DNA of 47,557 nt, from contig NZ_JJML01000047.1 of NCBI RefSeq assembly GCF_000775285.1, positions 1-47,557 on the forward strand, given 5' to 3'. Of this stretch, positions 9,388 to 17,403 are shown piece by piece. Position numbers and translations under genes: made by a program. Each line of letters starts with the position of its first letter. Positions within the stretch are counted from its first letter, which is position 1. This DNA comes from Neosynechococcus sphagnicola sy1 (lineage in GTDB: Bacteria > Cyanobacteriota > Cyanobacteriia > Neosynechococcales > Neosynechococcaceae). The notes under the pieces are model-generated. The model was not told where the DNA came from and ran no database searches. It worked only from the letters and a program-made list of their open reading frames with translations.

Positions 9388-10161
9388 ATGGCAATCATTG
9401 CCCTTAAGGCCTGGTATCTTCAAGAGTATGAACCGCTCCGAGACTTAGAAAAGCGTCCCCATGACCTGCGGCTCAACAAAAATAGCCTCTTAAAGTCAGC
9501 CCTGAGGGCAGACTTCCTTGATGACAGTGAAACGGTCAAGCACTCAGCTTGGTTCCAGCGCTATCTCCAAGGCGAGAGGGTTGAGTTTTATATTGAAGGC
9601 AGTGGTGGCTATGCCATTGCCAATATTGACCTCAGCAGCCACGAAATTTATTTCATCAAACAAGAGGTTCTGGCTCATTTAGAACCAACGATTTTCTTCT
9701 GTTACCAGACGGAATACCCTGTCTCCAGTGATTTATTGCGAGACGAACTGAAGCAGACGATTGCCACACTGAACCATCGGGCACGCCTGCCCATTCTCTT
9801 GGAAGAGTCCCATCGCCTGACGGAAGGCCCCCTGCGACTTAACAGTACCCTGATCCGCAAAATGCGTCTGAGCCTGCTGCTGGTTGCTGATGTCACCGCG
9901 ATCGCCCAGATTCCAGGAACACCTCCCCAACTGATTCCCAGTCCCAAGGTTTGTGTGGAGGTCGGCTATGCCTTGGAAAGTAAACGACCGGAACAAATTT
10001 TATTACTACACCAAGAGCGGGCAGAAATGCCAGGGCAATTTCCCTTTGATTTGCCTAGCCCGAACCGCTTCAGCTTTCAGACCCAGGCAGACTTACACAA
10101 AGCCTTACCCCAGATGATTTCCACCCAGCTGCGGCGATATCATCTCTTCATTGATGCGTGA
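9388..10161 (+). CDS. Conserved cyanobacterial protein with TIR/deoxyribosyltransferase-like C-terminus
   Basis: This is a protein of about 257 residues, started at ATG 9388 (MAIIALKAWYLQEYEPLRDL) rather than the in-frame upstream start at 9325. The N-terminal half (for example VEFYIEGSGGYAIANIDLSS and HLEPTIFFCYQTEYP) looks like a protein I remember as widespread but uncharacterised in cyanobacteria. The C-terminal half runs MRLSLLLVADVTAIAQIPG, then PSPKVCVEVGYALESKRPEQILLL, then FPFDLPSPNRFSF. That matches the pattern 'D-x-T ... PNV-x-x-E-x-GYA ... PFD' of TIR-like and nucleoside 2-deoxyribosyltransferase-like nucleotide-binding domains. The fold assignment and any NAD- or nucleotide-cleaving activity are inference. 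A terminator follows the stop. Confidence 0.75.
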   Translation: MAIIALKAWYLQEYEPLRDLEKRPHDLRLNKNSLLKSALRADFLDDSETVKHSAWFQRYLQGERVEFYIEGSGGYAIANIDLSSHEIYFIKQEVLAHLEPTIFFCYQTEYPVSSDLLRDELKQTIATLNHRARLPILLEESHRLTEGPLRLNSTLIRKMRLSLLLVADVTAIAQIPGTPPQLIPSPKVCVEVGYALESKRPEQILLLHQERAEMPGQFPFDLPSPNRFSFQTQADLHKALPQMISTQLRRYHLFIDA

Positions 10162-10166
10162 CCCGT

Positions 10167-10207
10167 GAAGATTTTTTGATGGGTTAAAAACCCTCAAAAA
10201 ATCACTT
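10167..10207 (+). terminator. Intrinsic terminator, probably bidirectional
   Basis: GAAG and ATTTTTTGATGGGT pair with ACCCTCAAAAAAT and CTTC around a short A-rich loop, with one bulged base. The T-run and A-run lie inside the stem, so it can act from either side. It lies between the converging TIR-like gene and the thioredoxin-like gene. It closely resembles the hairpin at 22306-22341. Confidence 0.75.
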
Positions 10208-10249
10208 CAATTCAAGCCCTTGAGCCATCAACGAGTGGCTGACAAAGTC

Positions 10250-10852
10250 TTAGTTTTTGGGAACAGCAGAGACACCGTAGTAATCGGGTTCATGGCCGGG
10301 TCGCCATTTAATATTGCAGCCAATACTAGGGCGTTGCTCTAAGGGCAGGGGCTGGTGGGCGAGAACTGCATCAATGGCCGTTCGTAGATCTCGACCATCC
10401 ACTGGCAGATTGTTGCCCGGACGGCTATCATCTAATTGCCCCCGATAGACCAACTGGAACTTACTATCAAACAAAAAGTAATCAGGGGTACAGGCGGCAC
10501 TGTAAGCCTTGGCGGTTGACTGATCCTCATCGAAGCAATAGGGGAAGGTGAACCCCAGCCGCTCAGCCATTGCCTTCAGGTATTCCGGGCTATCTTGGGG
10601 ATGGGTCTCAATACTGTTGGAGCTAATGGCTACAATTCCCAGGGGTTGATGCTGATAATCCTGACCGATGCGCGCTAACTCTTGCTCCACATGCTTGACG
10701 AAGGGGCAGTGCTCACAAATAAACATCACCAAGAGTGCTTGTTTGCCTGCGAAGGTAGTCAGGGAAATAGTTTGCCCGGAAACAACATCGGGTAACTGAA
10801 AATCTGGAGCCGGGGTGCCCAGCTCTAACATCATTGAGGCAGTACGTGCCAT
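10250..10852 (-). CDS. Thioredoxin-fold (AhpC/TSA-type) protein with CxxC
   Basis: This is a 200-residue cytosolic redoxin. The N-terminus LGTPAPDFQLPDVVSGQTISL is the AhpC/TSA entry strand. The redox site is CEHCPFVKHVEQEL (~residues 46-59), a CxxC at the thioredoxin position. A second conserved Cys lies in AACTPDYFLFD, with the cis-Pro region following. Proteins of this shape, with C-N/E-H-CP-F/Y-V-K-H, are common in cyanobacteria and annotated as thioredoxin-family or putative peroxiredoxins; substrates are unknown. ATG 10852 is used, though the ATG at 10834 (MMLELG) is also possible. No signal peptide is seen. Confidence 0.88.
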   Translation of the reverse strand: MARTASMMLELGTPAPDFQLPDVVSGQTISLTTFAGKQALLVMFICEHCPFVKHVEQELARIGQDYQHQPLGIVAISSNSIETHPQDSPEYLKAMAERLGFTFPYCFDEDQSTAKAYSAACTPDYFLFDSKFQLVYRGQLDDSRPGNNLPVDGRDLRTAIDAVLAHQPLPLEQRPSIGCNIKWRPGHEPDYYGVSAVPKN

Positions 10853-11067
10853 TGTCTGAAGATCCTCCTAATCTGAGTCGTAGCCAGGAAAGGCTTGAGA
10901 TATCGTGCTGGTCAGGCAGCTTAGATCATTCTCGGGGCTGACGCAAGGGACATTTGAACCGATGGGTACTTGGGTTGTGCCACCAATTACTTTGACTGCA
11001 TTTCCAGCTTAATTTGATCCATCGTTCTTTAAGACCCTTTATCCATCAACTCAAGAATAACGGAGTT

Positions 11068-11810
11068 CTAGTTGTAGTAGCGAACGGAGTGTAGATAGTG
11101 ATCCAGCGCTTGATCGGGGCTACCGATAAACTCAATTTGTCCCTTATTTAACCAGACTACACGTTCACAGGACTGGCGGATAAAGTCGAGATCGTGGGAA
11201 ACCACCAAGACCGTCGCATGGGCTTCCCAAAATTTCTCAATCCGCTGTTTACACTTACTTTTAAAGCTTTCATCGCCAACGGAAAGGACTTCATCCAAAA
11301 TTAGAATGTCCGGCTGTACATCTGTGGCGATCGCAAACCCGAGCCGCGCCACCATCCCCGAAGAAAGTGCTTTCACTGGTACGAGAGCATAGTCTTCTAG
11401 TTCAGAAAATTCTAAAATTGACCGCGATCGCCGGAGCATTTCAGACCGGGAGAACCCCAGCAGCACGCCATTAAAAATAATGTTGTTGTTCACCGACATC
11501 TCTGGATCAAAGCCAGCCCCCAGCTCAATCAGGGGGGCGATTTTACCCAATACCTGAACATTACCTGTGGTCGGCCGGAGAATGCCACAGATGATCTTGA
11601 GGAGGGTAGACTTCCCGGAACCATTAGAGCCGACGATGCCGATTTTCTCGCCGGTCTTGACCGTCAACTCGACCCGATCCAAGATTAATTTTCTTGCTGG
11701 TTTCCGGTACTTGCCCTCCAAAAACGACAGCACGGTTTTTTTAGGTCATAGGTGTACTCCTCTTGGGTTCGTCGCCACAAAGAAACCTGATTGAGCCGAA
11801 TCACTTCCAT
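11068..11810 (-). CDS. Polysaccharide ABC exporter, ATPase subunit (frameshifted)
   Basis: This is the nucleotide-binding subunit of an ABC-2 polysaccharide exporter of the Wzt/TagH/KpsT type. It has Walker A GSNGSGKST, the signature LSSGMVARLGFA, Walker B ILILDEVLSVGD and the H-loop VVSHD. At about 247 residues it lacks the C-terminal glycan-binding domain of long Wzt proteins. The N-terminus (MEVIRLNQVSLWRRTQEEYT) is in another frame; one base added at the T7 run 11736-11742 joins it to the rest. Its ATG directly follows the TAG of the permease gene, so the pair is coupled. It very likely exports a surface polysaccharide. Confidence 0.9.
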
Positions 11811-12618
11811 CTAAAGCAAATCCATAAACTGCGATCGCGACCGACTGAAGCAAAGCCATCCCAACCCCAAAATCAAGAGACTGCTCAATAATGCCTTTCC
11901 GATCAAAATCAGATCAGGGGCAGTTCCCACCACAGCAATCTGACGCAAGCTCTCAATAATGGAAGCCAATGGATTCAGTCCTAATAACTTTTTCACATTG
12001 CCCTGCACAATATTTGCCGGATAGAAAACGGCACTGCTCATCAAGATCACAAGGAGAATTAATTCATAGAAGTAGGGCAAATCTCGAAAAAATACGTAGA
12101 GGGCGCTGACAAAGAAACTCACACCCATGGAAACAAAGATCAAGGCTAGCAGTGGCAGCGACAGGGCTAAGACATTCAAAATGCTCCCTGACTTGATCAG
12201 CGCCACCACCGCTAACAGGGGCAGCACCCCCACCACAAATTGAAAGATGTTAGCCCCCACCATCGAGACAGGAAAAATGCTGATCGGGATACTGATCTTG
12301 TTCAAGAGCCCCCCATTGCCGACAATGCTTGGCAGGGCTTGGGTTGTGGAAGCCGAGAAAAAACTTGATCACCACCAAGCCCGTAAAGACGGCAAGGACA
12401 TAGTTGAGAACCGAGTCACCATAGTAAGACTTGAAGGCAGCCCCAAAAATGGCGGTATAAAGTCCCGTCATCAACAGGGGATTGAGCAATGACCAATACA
12501 CCCCCAGCAAAGAGCCTCGATAGCGAACTTTCAGTTGCCGCGCGATCAAAACCTGGAGTAACTCCCAATAGCGCTGTGCTTGTGCCCAATTTTTCTCGGA
12601 TTTCAGCGAAAGTATCAT
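11811..12618 (-). CDS. Polysaccharide ABC exporter, permease subunit (frameshifted)
   Basis: This is an ABC-2 type membrane component of about 268 residues with six hydrophobic segments. The N-terminal amphipathic part has the family motif LLQVLIARQLKVRYRGSLLG, followed by YWSLLNPLL. The centre has VGNGGLLNKISIPISIFPVS, typical of Wzm/TagG permeases, and the C-terminus contains LLGLNPLASIIESLRQ. The frame breaks at the A6 run 12358-12363 (T-run on the coding strand); removing one base fuses the two open frames. The ATPase gene follows with no gap, and the CapD-type gene lies 167 bases upstream on the same strand. Wzm- or TagG-type naming is left open because the exported glycan is unknown. 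Confidence 0.9.
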
Positions 12619-12785
12619 AGTGAACGGAAGGCAGGGGGCAAGGTAAACAAAGGCTAAGAGATTGAAGATGGGGTCTCATCAGTTCCTGGATGGATGGCTC
12701 CGATGAGTAAGCCAGGTTTGGTCTCGGAGGGCGGTAAAGGGTATGGGAATAGTCAGGCAAAAGGTTTGAAGCGTGGTGCTCACGG

Positions 12786-14696
12786 TCACTCACTCCCACG
12801 GCACGTAGATTCAAGGCTGGCCGTGCAATGTTGTGCCAGTGCCCACAGTTTATCAGTCGAGAGTCCCCGGGCGATCGCCTCCGAGAGGGTCTGGGTGACC
12901 TCTGAAAGCACTGCTTCCGAGGAGAGTTGACCCGCAACAGCCACAATTTTGGGATGGGCGGTGGCGACAATTTTCTCGGTTGCCCCCACTAAAGACTCAT
13001 GGAGTTTCTCACCGGGGCGCATTCCCGTGACCTGGATGGGAATATCCAAATCGGGGGTAAATCCTGCTAGTTGAATCATCTGATGGGCCAGTTCATAGAT
13101 GTTCACAGGCTCTCCCATATCTAAAATCAAGGTCTGTCCAGACTGCCCCACCGCCAGACTTTGAATCACGAGTTGCGAGGCTTCTGGTGTGGTCATAAAG
13201 TAGCGGGTCATCCCTCGATCCGTCACGGTCACAGGCCCCCCCCTGGCAATTTGCTGCTCAAAGATCGGGACAACACTGCCGCGACTGCCAAGAACATTGC
13301 CAAACCGCACAATTAAGTAGCGAGTTTGACTTTTGGTAGCATACGCTTTCACCATCAGTTCTGCCAAGCGCTTACTCAAACCCATAAAACTGGTGGGGTC
13401 AATGGCTTTATCCGTGGAAATCATCACAAAGGTTTGGACGCCGCAGGCTGCCGCTAATTGGGCGAGATGGGCGGATGCCAAACTATTATTCTCAATTGCC
13501 TCCGTGGGGTTGCGCTGCATCAGGGGCACGTGCTTGTGAGCCGCAGCATGAAAAACAATATCAGGCTGCCAGACTTTGAAGATGTCTTGCATTCGCTGGC
13601 TGTGGCGAATATCGGCAATGATGGGCGTGGTCATCACCGTCGGGAAGTCTCGCCCCAACTCCTGCTGGATATTGAAAATACTATTCTCCCCTCGCCCCAA
13701 CAACAACAACTGTTTAGGATCGAGGCGAACCAATTGGCGACAGATCTCGGAGCCAATGCTGCCCCCGGCTCCGGTGACTAGAATTGTGCGTTGATAGACT
13801 TGAGCCTTGGCGGAGGGGAAGTGAGGGGTAAAGGCAAGCGCCGGATCTAACTGAATTTCCGGACGTCCTAGAATATCTTGGATTTTGATTTCTCGAGCCT
13901 GGGGAATCAGCCGTTGACTCCCCAGAATTTCTGCTTGTCCCGGCAAGACCTTCAGTTTTAGCCCAGTACCTCGGGAGAGATTGACAATTTTGCGAATTTT
14001 GTCGGCACTGGCGGAGGGCATAGAAATCAACACTTGCTCGACCTTCAGGCGCTGGGCGATCGCAACCAGCTGCTGGGTTTGTCCCAACACGGGCTTCCCT
14101 TCGACTTTGCGACCCACCTTGGTGGCATCATCGTCAACAAATCCCACCACTTCCAGATGAAGTTGGGGGTTCTGCTGCACTTCTTTCACAATTTGAGCCC
14201 CTGCGAGACCCGCTCCGACTAAGAGCACCCGATGGCGTTCTCCTCCTGAGGCGCTCGATAGCTGTTCCAGTTGTTGTCGGCGAGACGACCCGCGACGGAC
14301 ATAGCGCAGGGTCACCATCCCTAAAAAACAGAGACTCCAGTCAATCACAGCCACGCTCAGGGGAATGCCCAGGGTGGTAGAAACAGCAGGTAACACCCCC
14401 CGTGTCACCACGAGCTGTGCCAGGGAGTACAGGCTAACCGCCTGGAGCAGGGAAATCGCATCTTTAAAATCAAACAAACGCCAGACCTGTTGGTACAGAC
14501 CCAGACGACTTTGTAGCAACAAACGCCCTGGTACAGCAATTAGGGGTAAGAGCAATGCCAAGATGTCATGGGTGGGGGGGGTTACGCCTTCAAATCGCAA
14601 CCAGAAGGCAGCACTACAGGCGAACCAGGCGACCAACCCATCTAAGCTCAACTGTCCCAGTCGATAGACAAATGGTGGGATCGCAGGCTTGGTCAT
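12786..14696 (-). CDS. CapD/WbpM-family nucleotide-sugar 4,6-dehydratase/epimerase
   Basis: This 636-residue membrane-anchored enzyme modifies UDP-sugars for surface polysaccharide. The N-terminus has about four transmembrane segments (for example LDGLVAWFACSAAFWLRF). A first Rossmann-like domain follows (RVLLVGAGLAGAQIVKEV, ~residue 157). The catalytic short-chain dehydrogenase domain begins at ILVTGAGGSIGSEICRQL (~residue 306), with HAAAHKHVPLM and FVMISTDKAIDPTSFMGLSKR. The active-site Tyr of ordinary epimerases is replaced by Met (MGLSKR), as in long WbpM/PglF-type 4,6-dehydratases. ATG 14696 is preferred to the TTG at 14699. The exporter genes downstream support a role in capsule or exopolysaccharide formation. 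Confidence 0.93.
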   Translation of the reverse strand: MTKPAIPPFVYRLGQLSLDGLVAWFACSAAFWLRFEGVTPPTHDILALLLPLIAVPGRLLLQSRLGLYQQVWRLFDFKDAISLLQAVSLYSLAQLVVTRGVLPAVSTTLGIPLSVAVIDWSLCFLGMVTLRYVRRGSSRRQQLEQLSSASGGERHRVLLVGAGLAGAQIVKEVQQNPQLHLEVVGFVDDDATKVGRKVEGKPVLGQTQQLVAIAQRLKVEQVLISMPSASADKIRKIVNLSRGTGLKLKVLPGQAEILGSQRLIPQAREIKIQDILGRPEIQLDPALAFTPHFPSAKAQVYQRTILVTGAGGSIGSEICRQLVRLDPKQLLLLGRGENSIFNIQQELGRDFPTVMTTPIIADIRHSQRMQDIFKVWQPDIVFHAAAHKHVPLMQRNPTEAIENNSLASAHLAQLAAACGVQTFVMISTDKAIDPTSFMGLSKRLAELMVKAYATKSQTRYLIVRFGNVLGSRGSVVPIFEQQIARGGPVTVTDRGMTRYFMTTPEASQLVIQSLAVGQSGQTLILDMGEPVNIYELAHQMIQLAGFTPDLDIPIQVTGMRPGEKLHESLVGATEKIVATAHPKIVAVAGQLSSEAVLSEVTQTLSEAIARGLSTDKLWALAQHCTASLESTCRGSE

Positions 14697-14748
14697 CAAT
14701 CTTTTACCGTCAGACTCAATCTCTATTCATGGTACTCATACCGCAGCC

Positions 14749-15624
14749 CTAATCTCGACGGCTGCCCAGATAAGGTTGGGGATCTGCTGCTACCCAGCCC
14801 AGGGTGGAGGCATGGCGCACTTCAAAGTGGAGGTGAGGTTCCACAAGACTCGGTGTCCCCGTGGTACCCACGGTTCCCAAGCGATCGCCTGCCTGAACCT
14901 GCTGCCCAGTTTTCACCGCCAGATGATCCAGCTGGGCATAGCGGGTTTGGAGTCCTCCCGGATGGTTGACAACCACCAGTTGACCATAGACTCCCTGGCT
15001 GCCTGCAAATGCCACCACACCTCGATCCACCGCCTGCACCGCAGCTCCCAGGGGGGCTGCCAGATCCCAGCCACTATGGAAAGCCACCTCTCCGGTGCGG
15101 GGAAACAGTTGCCAGCCATAGCCCATGAGCAAGGGGGCAGTAACTGCCAAGGGATAGGCGGGGAAACGTCGCGGGAGGGCTGTCGCTGGGGGCACCAATG
15201 GTTGAGCCGGGGATTGATTAGGTGACCAATTCACCCCTGGTACAAAGACCACCTGGGGATTCGGCTGGCAGCCATTGACCTCAAATAGGGTATCTGGACG
15301 TACCTGAAAGGCACGGGCGATCGCTTGCCAGGTCTGTCCAGGGGAAACTGCGACTCGGATGCCATTGTAGGGGGGAATCCAGATGTCTTGACCGGGGGTG
15401 ACGCGACCCTGGCGCAGGGTTGGGTTCAACCCCATCAGCGTTGCTGGAATCAGATTATAGCGTTGGGCGATCGCAGCTAGGGTTTCTCCAGGAATGACCC
15501 GATGGCGGACAAATCTCTCTAGGGCGGGCAGTGGGCAATTGGGGGGAGACTGGGCAGCGGCGATTGGCAACGCCATCCCCGTTAAGAAGAACCCGACCCT
15601 GAAAAGCCAGTGGCGTGCAGTCAT
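14749..15624 (-). CDS. LysM-M23 peptidoglycan endopeptidase family protein
   Basis: This is a 291-residue secreted protein. It has an N-terminal signal peptide (LFRVGFFLTGMALPIAAAQ), two LysM repeats (HRVIPGETLAAIAQRYNLIP at ~42-85 and VSPGQTWQAIARAFQVRPD at ~92-135), a Pro-rich linker, and a C-terminal M23/LytM domain (~180-285). The zinc ligands of M23 are present: HSGWDLA (H and D) and HLHFEV (HxH). Active enzymes of this type cut peptide cross-links in peptidoglycan. It lies 52 bases upstream of the CapD gene on the same strand. Only 33 bases separate it from the divergent membrane-protein gene, so the two promoters must overlap. Confidence 0.93.
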   Translation of the reverse strand: MTARHWLFRVGFFLTGMALPIAAAQSPPNCPLPALERFVRHRVIPGETLAAIAQRYNLIPATLMGLNPTLRQGRVTPGQDIWIPPYNGIRVAVSPGQTWQAIARAFQVRPDTLFEVNGCQPNPQVVFVPGVNWSPNQSPAQPLVPPATALPRRFPAYPLAVTAPLLMGYGWQLFPRTGEVAFHSGWDLAAPLGAAVQAVDRGVVAFAGSQGVYGQLVVVNHPGGLQTRYAQLDHLAVKTGQQVQAGDRLGTVGTTGTPSLVEPHLHFEVRHASTLGWVAADPQPYLGSRRD

Positions 15625-15657
15625 CTCTAGCAGTAGAGTAGTCCTAAAAACGTCTGG

Positions 15658-16173
15658 ATGTCATTTATGCCATTGCTGAAAAAAGTTTCTCCTTGGCCGT
15701 CCTTAGGAATTCTCATGGCAACCTATAGTGCCTTTGGCTGGTATATCACCAACTTCGTCAATCACCTCAAACCAGCTCCGGAAGACCTCGATCCAGTTTT
15801 TAGCATCCTGGGCTGGACAATCCCTGTATCGACATTACCCTGGTTAATCTGGTCATCGGCCATTACGGGCACCTTGCTGTTGGCTGCCACTCTCACATCT
15901 CCCCTCGCCAATATGCGGGCACTGATCGCTCGTTCCTCCCAATCGGAAACCAGAGCCTTTATTTCAATGCTGATGGCTGCAGTGGGGCTGGTGTTTGTCT
16001 TAACCTGGATTCACATTACCGCCCATGTTTTGGTGATTGTGGCAGCAGCGATCCTCGCCCGCCTGGATATTGACCAGGGTGCAGACTTAACAAAATTGCA
16101 GGATTTCCTCATCCTAGGTGGTGTTTCTGTCACTGGCTTAGGCATGGGCTGGATCGGCTGCCAGCTCTTCTAG
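15658..16173 (+). CDS. Conserved membrane protein, unknown
   Basis: This is a 171-residue protein with four strongly hydrophobic segments (LGILMATYSAFGWYI, IWSSAITGTLLLAATL, MLMAAVGLVFVLTWIHI-TAHVLVIVAAAILA, and FLILGGVSVTGLGMGWIG). It has no enzyme motif. I do not recognise the family. A second in-frame ATG at 15667 is an alternative start. Divergent from the LysM-M23 gene and convergent with the RRM gene. Confidence 0.7.
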   Translation: MSFMPLLKKVSPWPSLGILMATYSAFGWYITNFVNHLKPAPEDLDPVFSILGWTIPVSTLPWLIWSSAITGTLLLAATLTSPLANMRALIARSSQSETRAFISMLMAAVGLVFVLTWIHITAHVLVIVAAAILARLDIDQGADLTKLQDFLILGGVSVTGLGMGWIGCQLF

Positions 16174-16304
16174 CTGCCAGCCTAGCTGGACACTCCAGAA
16201 ACCGTCACAGCGCCCCTACAGTGGCAATCAGCGAGTTGAGAAGCTGAAATCAGCGTTTAACTGTGTCAATGCCCTACCGCCAATTGGCCGTGGGGCACTT
16301 TTGT

Positions 16305-16778
16305 TTAGGGATTCGTGGCTTGCGCTGCTAGCAGCTGCTTCAGCTTTTCTAGCTCCTGTGCCCAACGGGGATCGGGTTGGGTGGCCTCTGGATCTCCACT
16401 CGTACGGGTGGTTGTTCGTTGTTTGTTTGACTTTTGGGTATTTTTGCGCCGATTGCTCCGCTCCAGTGGAGGAGCAACGCTATCTTCTACCTCTGGGCTT
16501 CCCTGCAACTCTTCATCTGATTTGCCCTTGGCCCGTGGGAGTGCTTTCTCGATTTTCAGTGCATTCTCTTTAAAGAGGTAACCATTGAACTTTTCGATCA
16601 GCTCATCTGCCTGCTCAGGTGTTTTCACCGTCACGAAGCCAAAACCACGGCACTTCCCTGTTTTGCGGTCAGTGATCACCTTGGTAGACACAGAATCCCC
16701 AGCCTCTGCAAAGACAGATGCTAGTTCCTGACGGTCTAGTTCTTCAGGAAGATTGCCCACATAGAGACGGATGGACAT
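16305..16778 (-). CDS. RRM-type RNA-binding protein (Rbp family)
   Basis: This is a 157-residue protein with one N-terminal RNA recognition motif (residues ~1-82). RNP2 is IRLYVGNLPEEL and RNP1 is CRGFGFVTV, with the usual aromatic residues. A basic low-complexity stretch (RSNRRKNTQKSNKQR) follows. The C-terminal tail PDPRWAQELEKLKQLLAAQ resembles that of the cyanobacterial Rbp3 (Slr0193) type, a group linked to thylakoid-associated mRNA localisation. ATG 16778 is chosen because GGAGGT lies eight bases upstream and the RRM starts immediately after it. A leader of up to 625 bases lies upstream; cold-induced Rbp genes often have long leaders. Confidence 0.92.
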   Translation of the reverse strand: MSIRLYVGNLPEELDRQELASVFAEAGDSVSTKVITDRKTGKCRGFGFVTVKTPEQADELIEKFNGYLFKENALKIEKALPRAKGKSDEELQGSPEVEDSVAPPLERSNRRKNTQKSNKQRTTTRTSGDPEATQPDPRWAQELEKLKQLLAAQATNP

Positions 16779-17403
16779 ACGAAAGATACCTCCAGATTCA
16801 GACACATTTGCTAAACAACACTGTTAACTTCCGGAATAGCAAAAAACTGGCTCAAGCAGGAACTCGCTTCCAGCTTGGCACAACTGCTTTTTACTTGGGA
16901 ACTGACTGGGTACAACAACCACCCTAAAAAACTCAATATTTTCAGCTCTCTGGTCTGTGTCCAGTTGACAGCCAAGGGTGCAGGGGAGAGATCACAGATT
17001 TGGTCTTCGGACATAACTGGAGGCTTTTCGGAAAGGCTTACCAGGAGAGCTACCCCACTAGCTTGTACCCGGTAAGAACAAGCCACTTATATGAACAAGC
17101 CACTTATAAGGTTATCACAGCATTTGTTACAGATGGGGGATCTGTGTTGTTGGCGACGACTCTCATAGAAGCTGAAGATAGTTTAGTTGCAGTTCATTGA
17201 ACGCCATCAAGACGGAGTCAAAAGATACACCTGTAGAGCTTTCAAACACTACAATTCATGCTAGATAAGAGCTTCCAAACCTTATTACTCTAGGCTGTGG
17301 GTCGATGCAGCTGATTTAAAGTCTATCTCTGTTCGGGTTCCTTGCAACAGCGGCCATCAAGATTGGGCAAGATCAAGGTACGCGGGAGCTAGGTTGCCTC
17401 TCC
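16779..17403. promoter_or_regulatory. Long intergenic region upstream of the RRM gene
   Basis: These 625 bases hold no convincing gene. Only short frames without family resemblance occur. The part next to 16778 carries the GGAGGT ribosome site of the RRM gene, and a tandem duplication lies at 17076-17109. The rest could be promoter and long 5' leader. I see no known riboswitch or small-RNA signature. Confidence 0.45.
17076..17109. repeat. 17-base tandem duplication
   Basis: GAACAAGCCACTTATAT is followed directly by GAACAAGCCACTTATAA (16 of 17 bases identical). An upstream GCTTGT (about 17061) can pair with ACAAGC of either copy, giving alternative hairpins. Confidence 0.85.

Noticed and set aside
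12416-12970. 184-codon minus-strand ORF between exporter and CapD genes
   Set aside because: It overlaps both real genes in another frame, and its sequence is Pro/Ser/Arg-rich as expected for a shadow frame.
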